DNA of 64,000 bases from Morchella semilibera (Eukaryota > Ascomycota > Pezizomycetes > Pezizales > Morchellaceae): assembly GCA_009192285.1 (NCBI GenBank), contig CM018603.1:6197613-6261612 (forward strand), given 5' to 3'. The notes below the pieces were generated by a model. It saw only the letters and a list, made by a program, of their open reading frames with translations, did not search any database and was not told the DNA's origin. Within the stretch, counting starts at the first letter, position 1. Every line of letters begins with the position of its first letter. This document shows, piece by piece, positions 1-13,393 of the stretch. The position numbers and the translations under genes are program-made.

Positions 1-664
1 TGGTACTCTGCGGAGAGCTAGAGGCGGAGGAAGTGGGAGTAGAAGTCGAGGTTGCACTGGCAGAGCCTGTGGCAGAGGCAGAGCCGGTTGCGGAGCTGGT
101 AGAGCTGGAAATAGCCTCTGCGCCGACGCCGGTCCCGTTGACGCAATCCTGTGTCATCATTACTGGCTCGCTCGTGAAGGTGATGTCCGCGCACTAGTTT
201 ACCCAAGGTCAGCCGTTGGAAACATCTAGTATGGGGGGATAGGTGAGGCAAACATTATACAGCCCGCCACCCGTGTGGCCTCTCTGTACGACCTGGATAG
301 TCGCATTGACACCGTCAGCCACTCCTGGTGTCCCATCAGGGACACTGAGGGTGTTCCAGCAGAAGGTCCCAAGCCCGATCTGTAAGAATTGCGGCGAAAG
401 AGTAATGTTGAAATCATTTGCGGAGGGGTTGTTGCCAATGGCAAGGTAGACAGCAGTCTCGGCCTCGTCGTGGCCAGCTTCAAATTCAAGGGCGCCGCCC
501 TCGACTCCCCAGGGGGAGCGCTCTGCAGAGGGAGTATTAAGACCTCCACATGGGCTTTCAGCTTGTGTCTCGTCAGAGTCGCCGCGGGATGTTGGGTAAG
601 TGAGGGAGAAGTGGGCGTTGACGGCCGCTGCGGCGAGGGAGAGGAGAGCGAGAGAGTACTTCAT
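1..664 (-). CDS. BIM1-like (LPMO-related, X325 family) secreted protein, 3' end cut off
   Basis: Start ATG is at 664. A 17-residue signal peptide (MKYSLALLSLAAAAVNA) ends directly before His, giving a mature N-terminus HFSLTYP; a free N-terminal His is the copper ligand expected in this family. A PCGG motif follows about 20 residues later. Exon 1 is 664-254; a 60-nt intron (253-194, donor GTTTGC) joins LYN to CADITF, the family-typical sequence. Exon 2 runs off the window at base 1 and becomes Ser/Thr/Ala-rich, as in the stalk before a GPI anchor, which would lie outside the window. Family knowledge: X325/BIM1 proteins bind copper at the cell surface and act in copper acquisition or the cell wall and are not known to cleave polysaccharides. 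The exact role here is inferred. An in-frame ATG seven codons upstream is possible but would extend the signal peptide N-region. Confidence 0.85.
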
Positions 665-760
665 CTTTTGTATTGTGGATATCACGGGTTTGCTTGATAC
701 GAATGATGATTGATGTAGAGGAGGTGGAGGATAGGTGAGGTGAAAAGGAAGAGATATTCC

Positions 761-768
761 ATTTTATA
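761..768 (-). promoter_or_regulatory. Candidate TATA box of the BIM1-like gene
   Basis: Read on the minus strand this is TATAAAAT, about 100 bases before the ATG at 664. Position and sequence fit a TATA element of a regulated secreted-protein gene. No transcription start evidence is available. Confidence 0.4.
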
Positions 769-773
769 GTATA

Positions 774-3700
774 GTTTAGTATATTAAGGCGTTCCCAGCC
801 ATCATGAGCGGGTTTCTACCTAACAAGTGGGTCAGGGTCGAATTGGTCTAACGTTAACCATAAACCAACCTTGGAGGGGGGAGGGGGGGTCCCAGAGTTT
901 AGTGATCAAGACCTTTCCACTTCCTTGCCAAAGCGGATAGCTCCAGCCAAACAGAACTCACGAACTTCCAATCGCAAAAGGGGCAGCTGGGAAAGTTCCC
1001 TTCAATTTATCCTTTTGAAGATCTCTCGTCATCAGTGAGATTTCTCCCTTTGCAATCATTCGTTCAGAAGAGCCCGAATCTCGAGGAGCACAACGAAATT
1101 AGATCACGATCTCTCCCTTTTATCTTCGGCAGACAGGAGCCAAGAGGAGAGCGGGGGGAGCATTTTTCATTTTTCTGGGTCCCGGAGCTCGGCCGGAAGC
1201 AAAAAAAAAAAGAAAAGAAAAAAACTGGCTCACTTTACATATGTACATGTAGGTTTTTTTGTGGGGTTGAGATTAGTAGACTTTATTATTTACATGTAGT
1301 TGGAGGGAGGTTGTGATATCCCACTCCCGCACGAGGAAACCTGCGCAAATCAACTCAAACGCCAAGATTAAGGTTTGGTCATGGACTCATGGTGTTCGGC
1401 CAATTCCGAGCTCACACTATGCCGGATAAGGAGGGGGGACAAGCTTACAGGATTGTGGGTGCAGTATTTCCCCACCCCAAGTTCCGAGGTATCGCCAGAT
1501 CTTATGGCAAGTGAACTTCTGCACTGCGGGCTGTCAGACAAATCTGCTCTTTTTCTTCCAACGATGCCTGTCTTGGGTCTGTAAAAGATATAAGCTTTCG
1601 CTCAACTGCGGAGCAGCGGCGCGAATGAGACCCAGCATACAGAAACCACTATTAAATATTAATTATACCCAACCCAGTTGGCCAAGTTGTTTAATATCGG
1701 GATATACCCATTATTGAGTATTATTTATTGGGTTCCGCGCAGAAATCTACATGTAGTACTTCCCATGTGACAAAATTTAGTTTCTCAACCTTATTTTTAA
1801 TGTTGCATGGTCGTCCTCTCTTCACGATCCCGTATCGGTTTTTCGTTAGGCACACTACGGCATAAAGCAAAGCTCCCATGCGCAGAGTGATACCTAAACT
1901 AAGGACGGTTGGTGGCTGTTGACTAGAGGGCCCGGGCCGAGCGGGTACTCTGCAGGTAGTTTTGACAGGTGGTTCAGAATGATGCATGTGGCTCTTATCA
2001 TAGGGTTGAGCCGATGGGTGGCTTGATCAATTAAACAACTAGATGAAAAAGAAGTTCTCCCCAGAACAATGGGTCAAGAACGAGTATTCTGTATAAATAC
2101 ATGTACTTACTTAGTACATGTAGTGATCACTTGGCATGTAATAGCTGTCCTACGCGCAGGTCCCGGAAGATACACCGTATATGTAGTATCTACTTAATAT
2201 CCAGTTACATACATTTGGGTTAATACCAGCTAATAGTGGTACGGTTATACGTTGTAGTTACTTGCATGTTATACTGCATAACACTCGTCCAAGAAGTCCT
2301 AACCCTGCAGGGCCTGAAAATCACCCAGAAGTACATGTATTTATCAGTCCAGCACTGTCGCGATCGGTAGCAGTATCGGAGAACAACTCGTTATTTTCCA
2401 GCAAGCCACAAGACTGGGATACATCATACTCTCTCTCCGGGCAATGTGCGACATAGTACTAATGGGCACGCGTGTCGCCCTCTACATATACACGTGCACC
2501 TCGGGACGACAAGATTTTTCACTCAGTTACAGCTCCTACCATATTAAAAATTCATTCCTGATTAAGCACATCATCCAGAGAGTTGAAGGGCATCAAGCTG
2601 CATGCATGTCCATCCATCTGACCTGCCAGTGCATGCGCTCGCCCAGACTACTCTTTTCTCGAATTGTTGATCATAGCCCCAGCTAATTAGAGCTTTTAGG
2701 TCGAAACGATACGAAGACCTCCTACAGGTGGAAAATTGATACGCCCCTTCTAGATCTCTTGTCGGGGCGGATCGTAAGCCACCACGTCAAACGCCTCCTA
2801 AACAAACATAAGGTCTTGGCGCGAGTGCGATTTCATGACGCTAAAACTCTAGATGTTATGCAATAGATTGAAGTTAAAAGGTTAACCGCGTAACTCAATA
2901 TGCGTTTGCAAAAAAAGAGAATCTTTGGTATGAGTAACTGCATATACCCAGACCCAAATCGATCCCTACCTTCCCTCTTTATCACCACGGTTGTAGTAGC
3001 CATGGCGCAACCACTTGCTCAGAGTAATCTATGCTCCTCTCTAGCTGGTGTCGGCTCTGTTTTTAATGAATTCCTTGAATATGAGAACAGCCGCCCCATC
3101 TCCCTATCTATGATATTAACAGCCCCTTTAATGTGGTGAAGCTGAGAGCGGTGCAGTTGCCTTCCCTTTATCTCCGTTATTGAAAAAAGAGGAAGAGGGT
3201 AAACGCGGGGGGCGCTGGCTCCTACCTCTCCCGTATTGAGGCGCGGGATTCCTGGTTCTATGGGACAAAATGGTTGCCTTCCCCCGCCTACCCACCCCAG
3301 CACCGGGCAGACAAAGTCCCTGGCCATTGTTGAACCTAAAGCTGTACTTCTAGACGCGCTCAGAGTTCGAGGTAAGTGCAACATTGGTCGACCCCGGAGG
3401 CCTGGAGATAGTTTAAACATTCGCGAGGACCATAAGAGCGGCAGTGTTACCGCAACCGCGGCGTATTGCAATGCAGTCCACATAGACCCGATACCGTTTT
3501 AGCATACTATCCTCAAAATCCCCCCAGGGTCAGAGGTTTTAACACTTTCCCAGCACTAAGACCGATTATGTTTCGTTTTGTGAGTAATTGGGCAGCTACA
3601 CTTGTGTAGTGGAGTAATTATCTGCTGAGTTGGAATGAGGGTGAGGCTACAAATTGTATATGGCTCTAGCTGTGTGGAACGTATCCTAACTGGAGATATG

Positions 3701-6700
3701 ATAACTGGGCAGCATGCGCCCTACGAAGCTACGGGAGCCGTGGTAGAGTGGGGCGTGCAAGGCTCTCATACCATAAGTGGACCATAAGCCATTCTCTGGG
3801 TATACCAGAATGTAGATCGTAGAGCCTTCACTCTTTAGATAGCAAAACCAACCCGACACCACGGACAGTAAGCTTGCCCCATTTGCGGTATGACAATAAG
3901 TATGAGCGCATAACGTAACGTAGTTATATGAATCTAATAAGAAAACGCGGTACCACGCAATGTTTCTAAATATACCACCTAAATAAATCTGTCCTACAAG
4001 TGTTATCATTAGCCTCAATGCACATAACTATAGCTAAGCCTCGAGGTGTAAGAATACCGCTTTTCTTTTATTTAAAATTAAAGGCTAGATGTAGTTGGCC
4101 AGGGTTACTAATTTCCCCAGGGTCCTTACTAGGTCTAGGTACTCTCACTCATTGTAGGCACATGTCCAAGTGCAAATACCCAAGGTGTCACCTACAATGT
4201 ATGAAGTATCAATCAATTAAGGTGTCACCCACAGTGCCGAAGACGACCAACTTATGCACAATCACAAACCATCACTCGGTAACTACATGCATTACAGTAC
4301 TGAAAATACGCAGAAATTGGCTACCGTATTCCAGTCGTTACGCTAGTGATACTGTAAGGCGATATTGCAGCGGTATCGATATGGTGCTCCGCTTAGAATC
4401 CTGGTTTAGGCCAGGACTATATATATTAGTTTTACCAACTGATTGATTCTTCATACATGTATGCAGCCCGTAAGCTATGACAAAGCCTTTCCTCCCACTC
4501 TACCGGAGGCAGGTTCTGCCAACCAATACTAATAGATTCGCCATTACACTAAATTATTTGTTACAAGGCTCCGCCCGACCGGCGAGGCGAGATCCCATTT
4601 ATCTGGGCCTTGAGTAGCCAATCTCCATCTCGGTGTCCTCGAAGGATTACATGTGTCCTTTTACCTAAATCTGCGTAGCTCCCCTCGTAGGCTAAGGCAG
4701 AAAGAAGTGGAGAGTGCCTTGGGCTACATGCATCTCTAGCTGATGATAACTGGCAATTGGTTCGCCCCCTCACAATTTGTGGCGAATAAGCCTATGGGCT
4801 AAAAAATGGGGGTGATGCTCGTTGTTGGTGAATCTATATAGGTAGCTACGGGTATTGTGCCTTGACGGACCTGCTTTAAGTCTATGGGCCAGGCCGACTC
4901 GCCAGAAAGTCTTGATCACTGGCCATGCACGTCCACATCAGCACTTTTAAGGCAGTACACCTTAGGCTTCAGTCGTAGAAGATTGGTGGGTCTAGCGGTG
5001 AAAGGAGCAGCCGTAACAGTTTGTGTGCAACCGAGTATTCGATCGTGATAAATCGCCTGCAATCAGATGGGTGAGAAGGCGTATACGTACCCAGATCAGT
5101 GTCGGAAAGTGATGCACATTCGGTGGTTTCATAGCCACACGAAATTAATTTGTACACAAGGTAAATATGGGTGTGCAGATGCTCTTCATCAAGTATATAC
5201 TTACATGTAGTGCTTAGATATGGGAGAGAGGTTCTGCACGGCTGCGTTGTATTGTCTACTATGTACCCCGGGGTCCTCAAAGTGATGCAATGGCGACAAA
5301 GAACCAAAATTTTGCAGCTACTGGCCACCATCCCAGAAGTTGGGAAATAATTTAAATATATCGGATTTTATCAGGCAGAGCTATATATTAGATAGTACAT
5401 GAAAATAAAAATGGAGGAGCTGACTGGGTCTAGCTTTGATAGTGGTTGCGACACCAGCTCGAGTACTCAGCTCGCTGCATCACTTTAAGGACCCCCGGGT
5501 ACTAGATTTTAAGCCACGTGCCCGTCGCCTGCAGAAAAAAAAAGCTCGGGGAAAAAAAGATAATCCTCTACTGGCCATACTACTAGGTTTGTATGATCAG
5601 GTAACAGTTAATAACGGTTGTACTCTTGATACCATGTGTATATACGTATGTAGTAGGTATTGCTAGTTTGCAAAATTAACCGGACACCGCGTTGCAACCA
5701 AATTTTGTATGGGAAAGCAACTTCAACATCGACTACACCACAACCAAAACAGATAAATGTATGAGATTTCATCTTTGGTGTTCTCTATACTCATATTATC
5801 ATATATTCCAATGTGGACTCAATTGAAGCAATTTGAAAATTTGGTCATTGTAGCCCATTTGCAATGGTTGCAACGTGAGCGAGCGTCCGGTTAATTTTGC
5901 AAACCCACAATACATAGGTGCAGGTCCTGTCTGCCGGTCCTTTTCTCCTGTTGGCGGTTACCCTGCCTCCAGCCAGCAACGGGTCACCCCACCAAAAAGA
6001 ACACCTGGAAATGATTCAACTTTATTCAACTGTAGACCGAACTTTAACTATTCTGGCCCCACCCCCCACATATATATATACGCAGATTGAAGAATTGTTG
6101 GAGGAAATGAACCTGGGGGACGGGAGACCGGAACTGTAAGCTCAAAATTGAGTTGAACGGAGGGTGGAGGGGTGAGGGAGCTGAGGGAGCTGAAGGGAGG
6201 GGGGGGGGGGGGGCGCGTAGGCCCCAATAACAGCTCTAGGGGCCCAGGAGGAGCGAATTCACGAATCGATATCCATAATTCAAGATAGAGTCCCTACAAC
6301 TCACGGTTGCGAGGTGGCTACTCCTAGTAATAAAGTATTTAGGTATTATCTAGTCCACTTTCCGATACCCTAGGTACACCCTCGTAACTCGTATTAGGCG
6401 TGCCTGCAGACAACCCTTTGGAAATCTCTAACCATGTAATTGTCCACCTTGATCGAATCCCTCCGCCTGCTTCTGCTGACATGAGTAGTCTTAACCATCT
6501 CTGTATCAGCCCCCAAGAATAATCGATGACTTGGCGAATATATCTGTCTCCGCATACATAATGTAGTCTATGTAGCTTGGCAGTAGTTTCCACGGTTCAG
6601 GTAGAACCAAACGCTCTTCTTCATTCTATACCTGCATGCATAGAGAACTGTGCAATATCGAACTTCCAGATATAGCTTTTCTTTTGGAAACGGTGATTTC

Positions 6701-9700
6701 AATTTCTGATAACAAAAGAAGACTTCCTACTTCTGGGCAACATTATCATAACAGCCCCCATATATTCAAATTATCTGGCTCAGGCTGATCTTGTCTAATC
6801 TAGACTTTCTGGTCCCGGTCCAATATTAGACACGGCAGAAACTGTCAAGGAAAACAAAAGAAAGTCCAAAAATTCCTCAACTCAAACCAGATCTCTAACG
6901 CCCCAGTCTCATACCAAAAATTATGGGGAAATAGCATCCTATATGCTTCAACGTTTTGGGAGGCGAATTCGTAACTTTGCGAGTGGGATTCTGCGCCGAA
7001 GTCTGTTGCCGGGTCATAATTGCATAAAAATTAGGGCCCAAGCTTGAGGTATGTCTTTTTAGGTTAGTGGAAGGAGGTCTCTAGCAGATTGGGCTGCCTG
7101 TCTTACATGTTTTCAAGGTTTGTGATTCGTGAGATTTGTGGTGAACACTCAAAAACATCAATTAAAACGCCTGTAAAATCGGTCCATATCATCTGGATTG
7201 GATGGGTAAATGGCGCCTTCCAGCCGAACAATGTAGTAATTTGTAATGATATTTGTGACACCTGGATTAGGGGGGCATGTTCCTCTCAAGGCGTGACCCG
7301 CTTCCATAGCGTTCATTGTCTTAACGAAGCTATCATCATCATCTCTCCCCCTTGATTTTTTCTAATCATTATTGTATAGTCAGTACTGGCGTGCGGAGGT
7401 ATCGATCACCTGGAGGCATATTTACCTTCCAATATGTCAAGCACTTCAGGGCATGGCCTGGTATATTTAAAGGAATCGGAGGTAGCAGAAACTATGGAGC
7501 AAATGAGTTGAAAAAGAGATATCAGGTCCACCGGAGGGGGGTTAGGTCGGGACGACATCAAGGATGTAGATGTTGGGATACTGAATCTCTCTGAAGGATC
7601 AAGTTGATTTAATTTCAAGAGTACGTCTGACAGGGTGTACGTATATGAGTTGAAGTGTATCGGGGTTGATTCTTGGAAAAGAGCTATTGAGAGTTTAGTA
7701 CTGAGACAGATTGAGGATCTTTAAGTATACAAAAGGGTTTGATAAAGTGTACTTATAATTGGTTAGCCTGTGGAGAACTACATGTACATGTACATTTATA
7801 CATGTACATAAATACGATTTACATCTTAGTATCTCAGTCAAGTATGCACATTATACGGCTCTTGGGCCTCCAAGCAGCCCCGCCTCTACCGCAAGGTGGC
7901 CATTCACCTCGTGTAGTGACAGGGACCGGGCCGAGGTTTTGCAGCGAATCGCTCCGGACTTCATGCACCAAGCCAGGCGCACGTTGGTATAAGTATTTAG
8001 GTTCACTCCATCCATTAGACTGGTAAGTACATAGGAGCATTCTCTCTAGTCTTAGTGTTGTAAGGGGCCTGTGCTAGCTATTGTTCTTTTCGAGATTCTT
8101 TTCGACTCATACTTAGGAAAACCCCGCCCCTAGCCCCCTCATGTATTTATTAGTCGAGTTGCTTTAACATAGTCAATGAAATTTAGTAGTGAATTAGGCA
8201 CTAGCCTCTTCACGGCTGATGAACCCTCCATTTATATCGGCCTATTAATGCAATTGCATATTGTCGTTGTCATCGGCCCAGGATCAGAGTGGTTATCATG
8301 ACCAATGGGCGCATTTCATAATCCAAGTCTTCTTAATCGCTGCTACCTCATTTGTTATCACTCAAATTCCTAGTACCCCCAATTGAGATGCTGCGTCGTC
8401 GGAAGTTTAGGAGGCGCTTATTAGACACTACTACATCTCGACGATAATATTTCTCAATTTTTACTAAAGTACATACAGCCTCGACATAAACTTACCCACA
8501 GATCATTCTTCCCACAAAGGAGTGCTTGGGCAGTTTGCGGTATATAAAGTTGTCCACCAAAGCATGTGTTTTGATCGAGGTTATAGCTATAGTACCGCAT
8601 AAGATGATTTAGAATTCGCCTTGAAAGTTAAGGCAAACAAGAAATTTTCTCAGCCTTGTTTTTTGAACTAGTCATAAACTAGCCCATGACCAATCTATGC
8701 AAATTATTCAATCGTCAATTAAGCTACAACGTGTTTCCGATCCCGCGAAGCCGTACTCTGGCGGCAAAATCCGTGGCATCACATGGATAGTTTAGCTATA
8801 ATAGGTGAGCCCTAGCTAGAGGTCTCAACCTACAATGCAAGGTTTTCGTGCGCTGGAGAGAGAGCTGCAAGGTCGGGATAATGTGTGCCCTTAACTAGTA
8901 TAGTACCCCTTACTTTTTATATCGACCTAAGAGCACCCCGTGGAGTACAGGTGTCGACAGATCAAGATACGATATTAATCTCCAAGGAAGTGATTGAAGT
9001 CCTAAAATCTTTCGAGCTCTTCTTCTTCTGTAGCGGCCGTTTTGATCCTAAATACATGCAGCCAGCTGATCAGTACCGATATAAGGGCATTCATGCGCCT
9101 GGTTGGCAAAGATGACTTAGCTCCCTGTTTGATGTTTGCTTTTTGAGCATATGCGCATGATGCACTCTCGGAGTAGAGGCCGGGAATCAAGTACATGTAC
9201 AGCTGCAGAGTCTGGTAGAAATATTTCATATGTGGGTCTTGCGTGACCCGATAGTCCTATTGGCCCTTAAGGAAATTCTTTACTGTAAGTACATGTATGG
9301 ACTAAGAAACTGTATAAGTGTACCTTTTATGAGACGTTAATTGCCTGGGGATTCTTGGGCTGGATTGAGTTCGTCTTTTCCTCAAGCATGAGAATCAGGT
9401 TAAAAGAGCGTCGAAGGTGACCACCATCATGTGTTGAGAGGCTGTGGGTTAGTGGTTGTGTGGGATGGAAATGGAGTGGTCGTGGAGGAGCGGTTCCCCA
9501 GCCGCGCATGACTAACTTTTTATCTTTTCGGGCGTACCTCATGACGTACATGTAGTTAGAGGTGAATATGCCATGAAGGAATATCTTGCTAGATTAGCTA
9601 ACCACAAATATTGTTGAAACGCTGATTTAAGAATGATGTGTAGCTCCGCCCCAATCTACCGGTGTTTCATGGTCGGTCATACTAGATTCTCTGTATCTAC

Positions 9701-10945
9701 ATTACATATGGCAACCAATCTAACCACTGACATACTGAGTAGCTAGCTGGTCCCCGGTTGCCGTATGGGAAAGTACTGCAAGCCTTCTGTTTAAACCTCT
9801 ATCTACTTCAACCAATTAGAGTTGAGTCATGCACGTTTTATTTCATCCCAGACCAGTTAAGACAGTACATGTAGGTACTAATGGGAGATGTATTGAAAAA
9901 ACAGTGGCTGACTCGGCCAATAGGATCGACTCCCCCCACACTTGTACAGCAATTTTACACCTGGTCGTACTTGGGGTGAAATTAAGTATTGTTCGCCTCG
10001 CAGCCAACCACAAGCTAGTTTGCCCGATAAAACCTGGGTTTAAGGTTCTAAGGTGACACTGGTAGAATGAACCTGCGGATGGCTGGCGGAGCGTTGAGTT
10101 TCGGATACTGCCTATATCCGAATAGTTAGCCCAAGTCACATATAGGAAATATGTGAAAATTCTCCATAACCTATCTATCAGCTCTGCAGCTCTTGAGTTG
10201 CCTTAACCTAGAAGCAGGGTTAGGACCCCAAACCCCTACGTTCATGAGCAGCCCTTAGAAGTTGGCTCCCTAGAAAGATATGTTCTAACGCAGTCGGCCA
10301 AGTCCATACTAAACCCACGAGCTTTAGAAACAAAGAAAGAAGTGATTATAAAACTGTAGCTGGTGTGCTTATTACGAGATATACAACGGACCTATGTTGA
10401 GGTGAAGCTTGGAGCTAGTATTACAATGGCTGTAGTTACCCTGCAGTGGTAGTACTCGGTCAGTGAATGTTGTCTCGCGATAATAACGAAAACTCGGGAA
10501 ATTAAAATAAATATATTGAAGCTAATAAACTAATAAGCAAAGAAGGAGAATAGAATAGAACTCTGTAATAAATAGGTTTTGGCGGGCACACTTTGCTGTA
10601 ATATGTTTTTCTCCCTCATTCCCGGAAAGTTGCTGGCGCAGCAATACTTTAATCCTTGAGTAACCATATGCATGGCACAGAAGTACCAGGATGATAATTT
10701 AAGCAGTTACTACCATTCTTAGCACTCCCACGAATATTTGAATGCTTACCGATGCACCGGTAAAAAAGGCCATCAAGATCTCTGACCGATGTCTTGGTTG
10801 GTCTCCTTAAAACAAAACTCCCGTCCTTCGTATACGTTGAACTAGCTTATCCGGTGACAAAATCACGCCCAATCTTATGACGTGGGCTTCGATACGGCAT
10901 TAACGCCGGGTGAAAAGTTGATTGCGTGAAGATTTTTGATCTACA
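774..10945. other. Ten-kilobase gene-free tract
   Basis: I find no coding region with recognisable family motifs, spliced continuity or coding-like composition. Open frames are short and appear random on both strands. The tract holds one MITE-like element (5666-5904), 15 copies of the palindrome TACATGTA, a 15-base G run at 6199-6213, a short direct repeat (AAGGTGTCACC, about 4181 and 4219) and many near-palindromic short words. It may be old decayed transposon sequence, but no element family can be named from it. Confidence 0.6.
5666..5904. repeat. MITE-like element with 20-bp terminal inverted repeats
   Basis: The left end gtttgcaaaattaaccggac (5666-5685) is perfectly inverted at the right end (5885-5904). 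A second inverted block, CGTTGCAACCA, lies just inside (offset by a few bases on the right). The 239-bp element has no coding capacity and an A/T-rich interior, as expected of a non-autonomous DNA transposon. No clear target-site duplication is visible, so the superfamily is not assigned. No second copy was found in this window. Confidence 0.65.
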
Positions 10946-10955
10946 TTTATATAAA
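10946..10955 (+). promoter_or_regulatory. Candidate TATA box of the secreted DJ-1-like gene
   Basis: TTTATATAAA lies about 200 bases upstream of the ATG at 11158. It fits a TATA element, but the transcription start is unknown. Confidence 0.35.
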
Positions 10956-11157
10956 CCGGTCCGGCAAAGCAAGGTGCCCTCTTCTTTCTCGTCCATACAT
11001 ACATTATCGGGGTCTCAGTATTCCTTATTTTCGGTTTTCCAATCGTCACTCCTTTTTTCTTCTTTTCTAAGATCTTGTTGATCAAGAAATACGTTTGATA
11101 CGTTCCATTTATTACCACAATCCTTATAAAACTTTATCCAACAACTTACAAATAGAA

Positions 11158-12239
11158 ATGAAGGCCGCAATTTACCTTAGCGTTTTCTGCATGACCGCTT
11201 CGTCGGCACTTGCCTACCATGACTTTGGCTCCGATGCGGGCTACGATGCTGATCGCCCATTGTCCGCGCTTGAAACTTTGGAAGCTCTCAGCAGGGACTA
11301 CGGCGATTATTATGACCATGATTTTGAACAAGATCAGGATTGGGATAGAGACTACATGGAAAGAGAATCCAAAGACAAAGACTTCAAGTATCGAGAGTAC
11401 AAGAACCGCCGTTATCGCAGCCGTCGCCCTAAGCTTTCGAGGCCATACTCAAAAGACAGCCACGGTGGTAAGAAACCTAAAAAAATACCGTTACCAACCC
11501 ACATAACCACTGACTCGCTCTTCCAGTTTCAAAGAAACCCACAAAGTTTGGTGTCGTCGTCTATCCTGGCTTCCAAGCGCTAGATGTCTTTGGTCCTCTA
11601 GAAGTCTTTAACACGCTCTCCGAAAGCGTCAAAATGGACCTCAGCATCATTTCCAAGACCTGGAAACCCGTCTCTACCAAGGGTCCCGAGATGAAAAACA
11701 TCTGGAGCGCTGGCTCCAGTTTCTCGCAGCAGATCTGGCCCACCGCCACGTTTGCCACAGCTTCGAAGGACCTCGAGGTCCTCATTGTCCCCGGCGGTAT
11801 TGGCGCTTTCAAGATAGATCAGGAATACATTGACTTCATCAAGGGTGCCTACCCCAAGCTTAAGTACCTCATCACCGTCGGTACTGGCTCTGGTATCGTC
11901 GCCAGAACCGGCGTGCTGGATGGAAAGAGGGTTACCAGCAGCAAGGCAATCTGGAACTGGTCTGTCCAGCAAGGAAGGAAGGTCCACTGGCAGCGAAAGG
12001 CCAGGTGGGTTGTAGACGGGAAAATCTGGTCCTCCTCCGGAAAGGCTGCAGGGATGGATATGACTTTTGCATTTGTGAATGAGGTTTATGGCTGGAAGAA
12101 CTCGAGCAAGGTGGCGGATTTGTTGGAGTACCCGCGCAATCGCCGTGCGGATTTTGACCCGTACTCAACCGTCTGGAGGACTACTAGGTCAAATGACACG
12201 ATGACTCGTGAGGATAAGATGAGGAACAACTTCTTGTAA
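11158..12239 (+). CDS. Secreted DJ-1/PfpI-family protein lacking the catalytic cysteine
   Basis: Two exons, 11158-11467 and 11527-12239, with a 59-nt intron, give 340 residues. A signal peptide (about residues 1-19, ending SSALA) is followed by an acidic Asp/Tyr-rich segment (DYGDYYDHDFEQDQDWD) and then a basic Arg/Lys stretch. The DJ-1/PfpI domain begins at about residue 107 (FGVVVYPGFQALDVFGPLEV), with the conserved Glu in GPLEV, and continues through LEVLIVPGGIGAF and LDGKRVTSSKAIWNW. At the nucleophile elbow, where relatives read V-C-T-G, this protein reads ITVGTGSGIV, so the cysteine is replaced by glycine. It is probably exported and probably not a cysteine-dependent hydrolase or glyoxalase; a binding or structural role is inference. 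The spliced frame is uninterrupted through the domain and looks intact. Confidence 0.85.
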
Positions 12240-13393
12240 AGGCTGGTCTGTTTGGTTAGAAGGGTTGTTCTGGTGTTTCGGTCTCTCTAGCGTTGTAAGA
12301 CCAAGGTGAGAGATATGGCTGCATGTAAGGCGTTATTTAACAATTTATGAACTCAAACATTTCTTCTTCTTTCTTCTTTCTTTCCCTTTCTTTCTTTTCT
12401 TTTTTCCTTTTCTTGGGCGAACATGTAGAATACCTATACTTGGAATGGTGTATACTTTGGGTTAAAGTATCTTAAGATAGACAGCAAAAGATCCCTCTTT
12501 TACTACTAGTGATAGAAGAGAGTACAGGAATAATAGCGTCCATAATTTATCTTCATTTTCCTCCCCACCGCACACACAACGCACGCACTTATCGTAAAAG
12601 AGCACCTAACGCTGCTCTACCGGACCCACCTACCATAATCGATACCAAGTTTAAGCATCGGAGTATCGAGTCAAAAAATAGAACTGCTGGATGTGGCTGG
12701 CATATGGTCGTGACTAACTACCTGTCGTTTGAATCCTTTTTTTGTCATAGATTCTGCTTGTATTTTCCGGGCCCACTAAGACCTGCGGCCGCGGTAGTGG
12801 GGACCGAGTGATGTTCTGTGATTTAACGGTAATGATCTGTCCATTTATATTATTACTGTGGCTAGCCCCATTAATTGTATCTGCCCATTTTATCTCCAGA
12901 CACGATCTAGGATCGTCCTTGAACCCCTAGTGAAGTATGAATGGCGCATACATATTCGGCCGTGGACCTATCTAGATAGTTAGTTGCCTTGACATAAAAC
13001 TGTGGAGCAGAGGGTAGTGCTTCAGCTCAGTTCGCATATACGGATTATATATGTATCGCAGGCCACTACATAACTACATATAATTTGGATCCTTTTTTTC
13101 TGCTCCGAGTTACAGGGTTGATCACAGCTATCGTGTTCTATGCCAACGTCAGTGTCAATACTTCCTCCACCAACTTATACCCAACCTTCCAACATCTCAC
13201 CACTCCAGTCCTCAACCATCCCACCATTCCTCTAGAGCAATTATCTATCCCGCCGCCTATATACACTCACATTCACAACCAGGGCTAGGGTTTCACCAGC
13301 CCACCGCCAAGCCACCAGAAATTTAAGGTGCGGCTCTAGCCATACCCAGCTGTTTCCGCCCGTCTCTTGTCCTCGCTCGCGCAAGCAAAAACG
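12240..13393. other. Intergenic region with a pyrimidine tract
   Basis: No gene seen. A long C/T tract (about 12359-12415) follows the DJ-1-like gene and may lie in its 3' untranslated region. The last 300 bases before 13394 are pyrimidine-rich and probably hold the promoter and leader of the next gene. Confidence 0.5.

Noticed and set aside
3019-3502. Overlapping open frames of 88 and 154 codons on opposite strands in the gene-free tract
   Set aside because: No family motifs, no splice-supported extension, no ATG-led coding pattern; random-looking sequence.
4000-4446. 148-codon open frame
   Set aside because: Composition and residues look random, no recognisable domain, and it sits in repeat-rich non-coding DNA.
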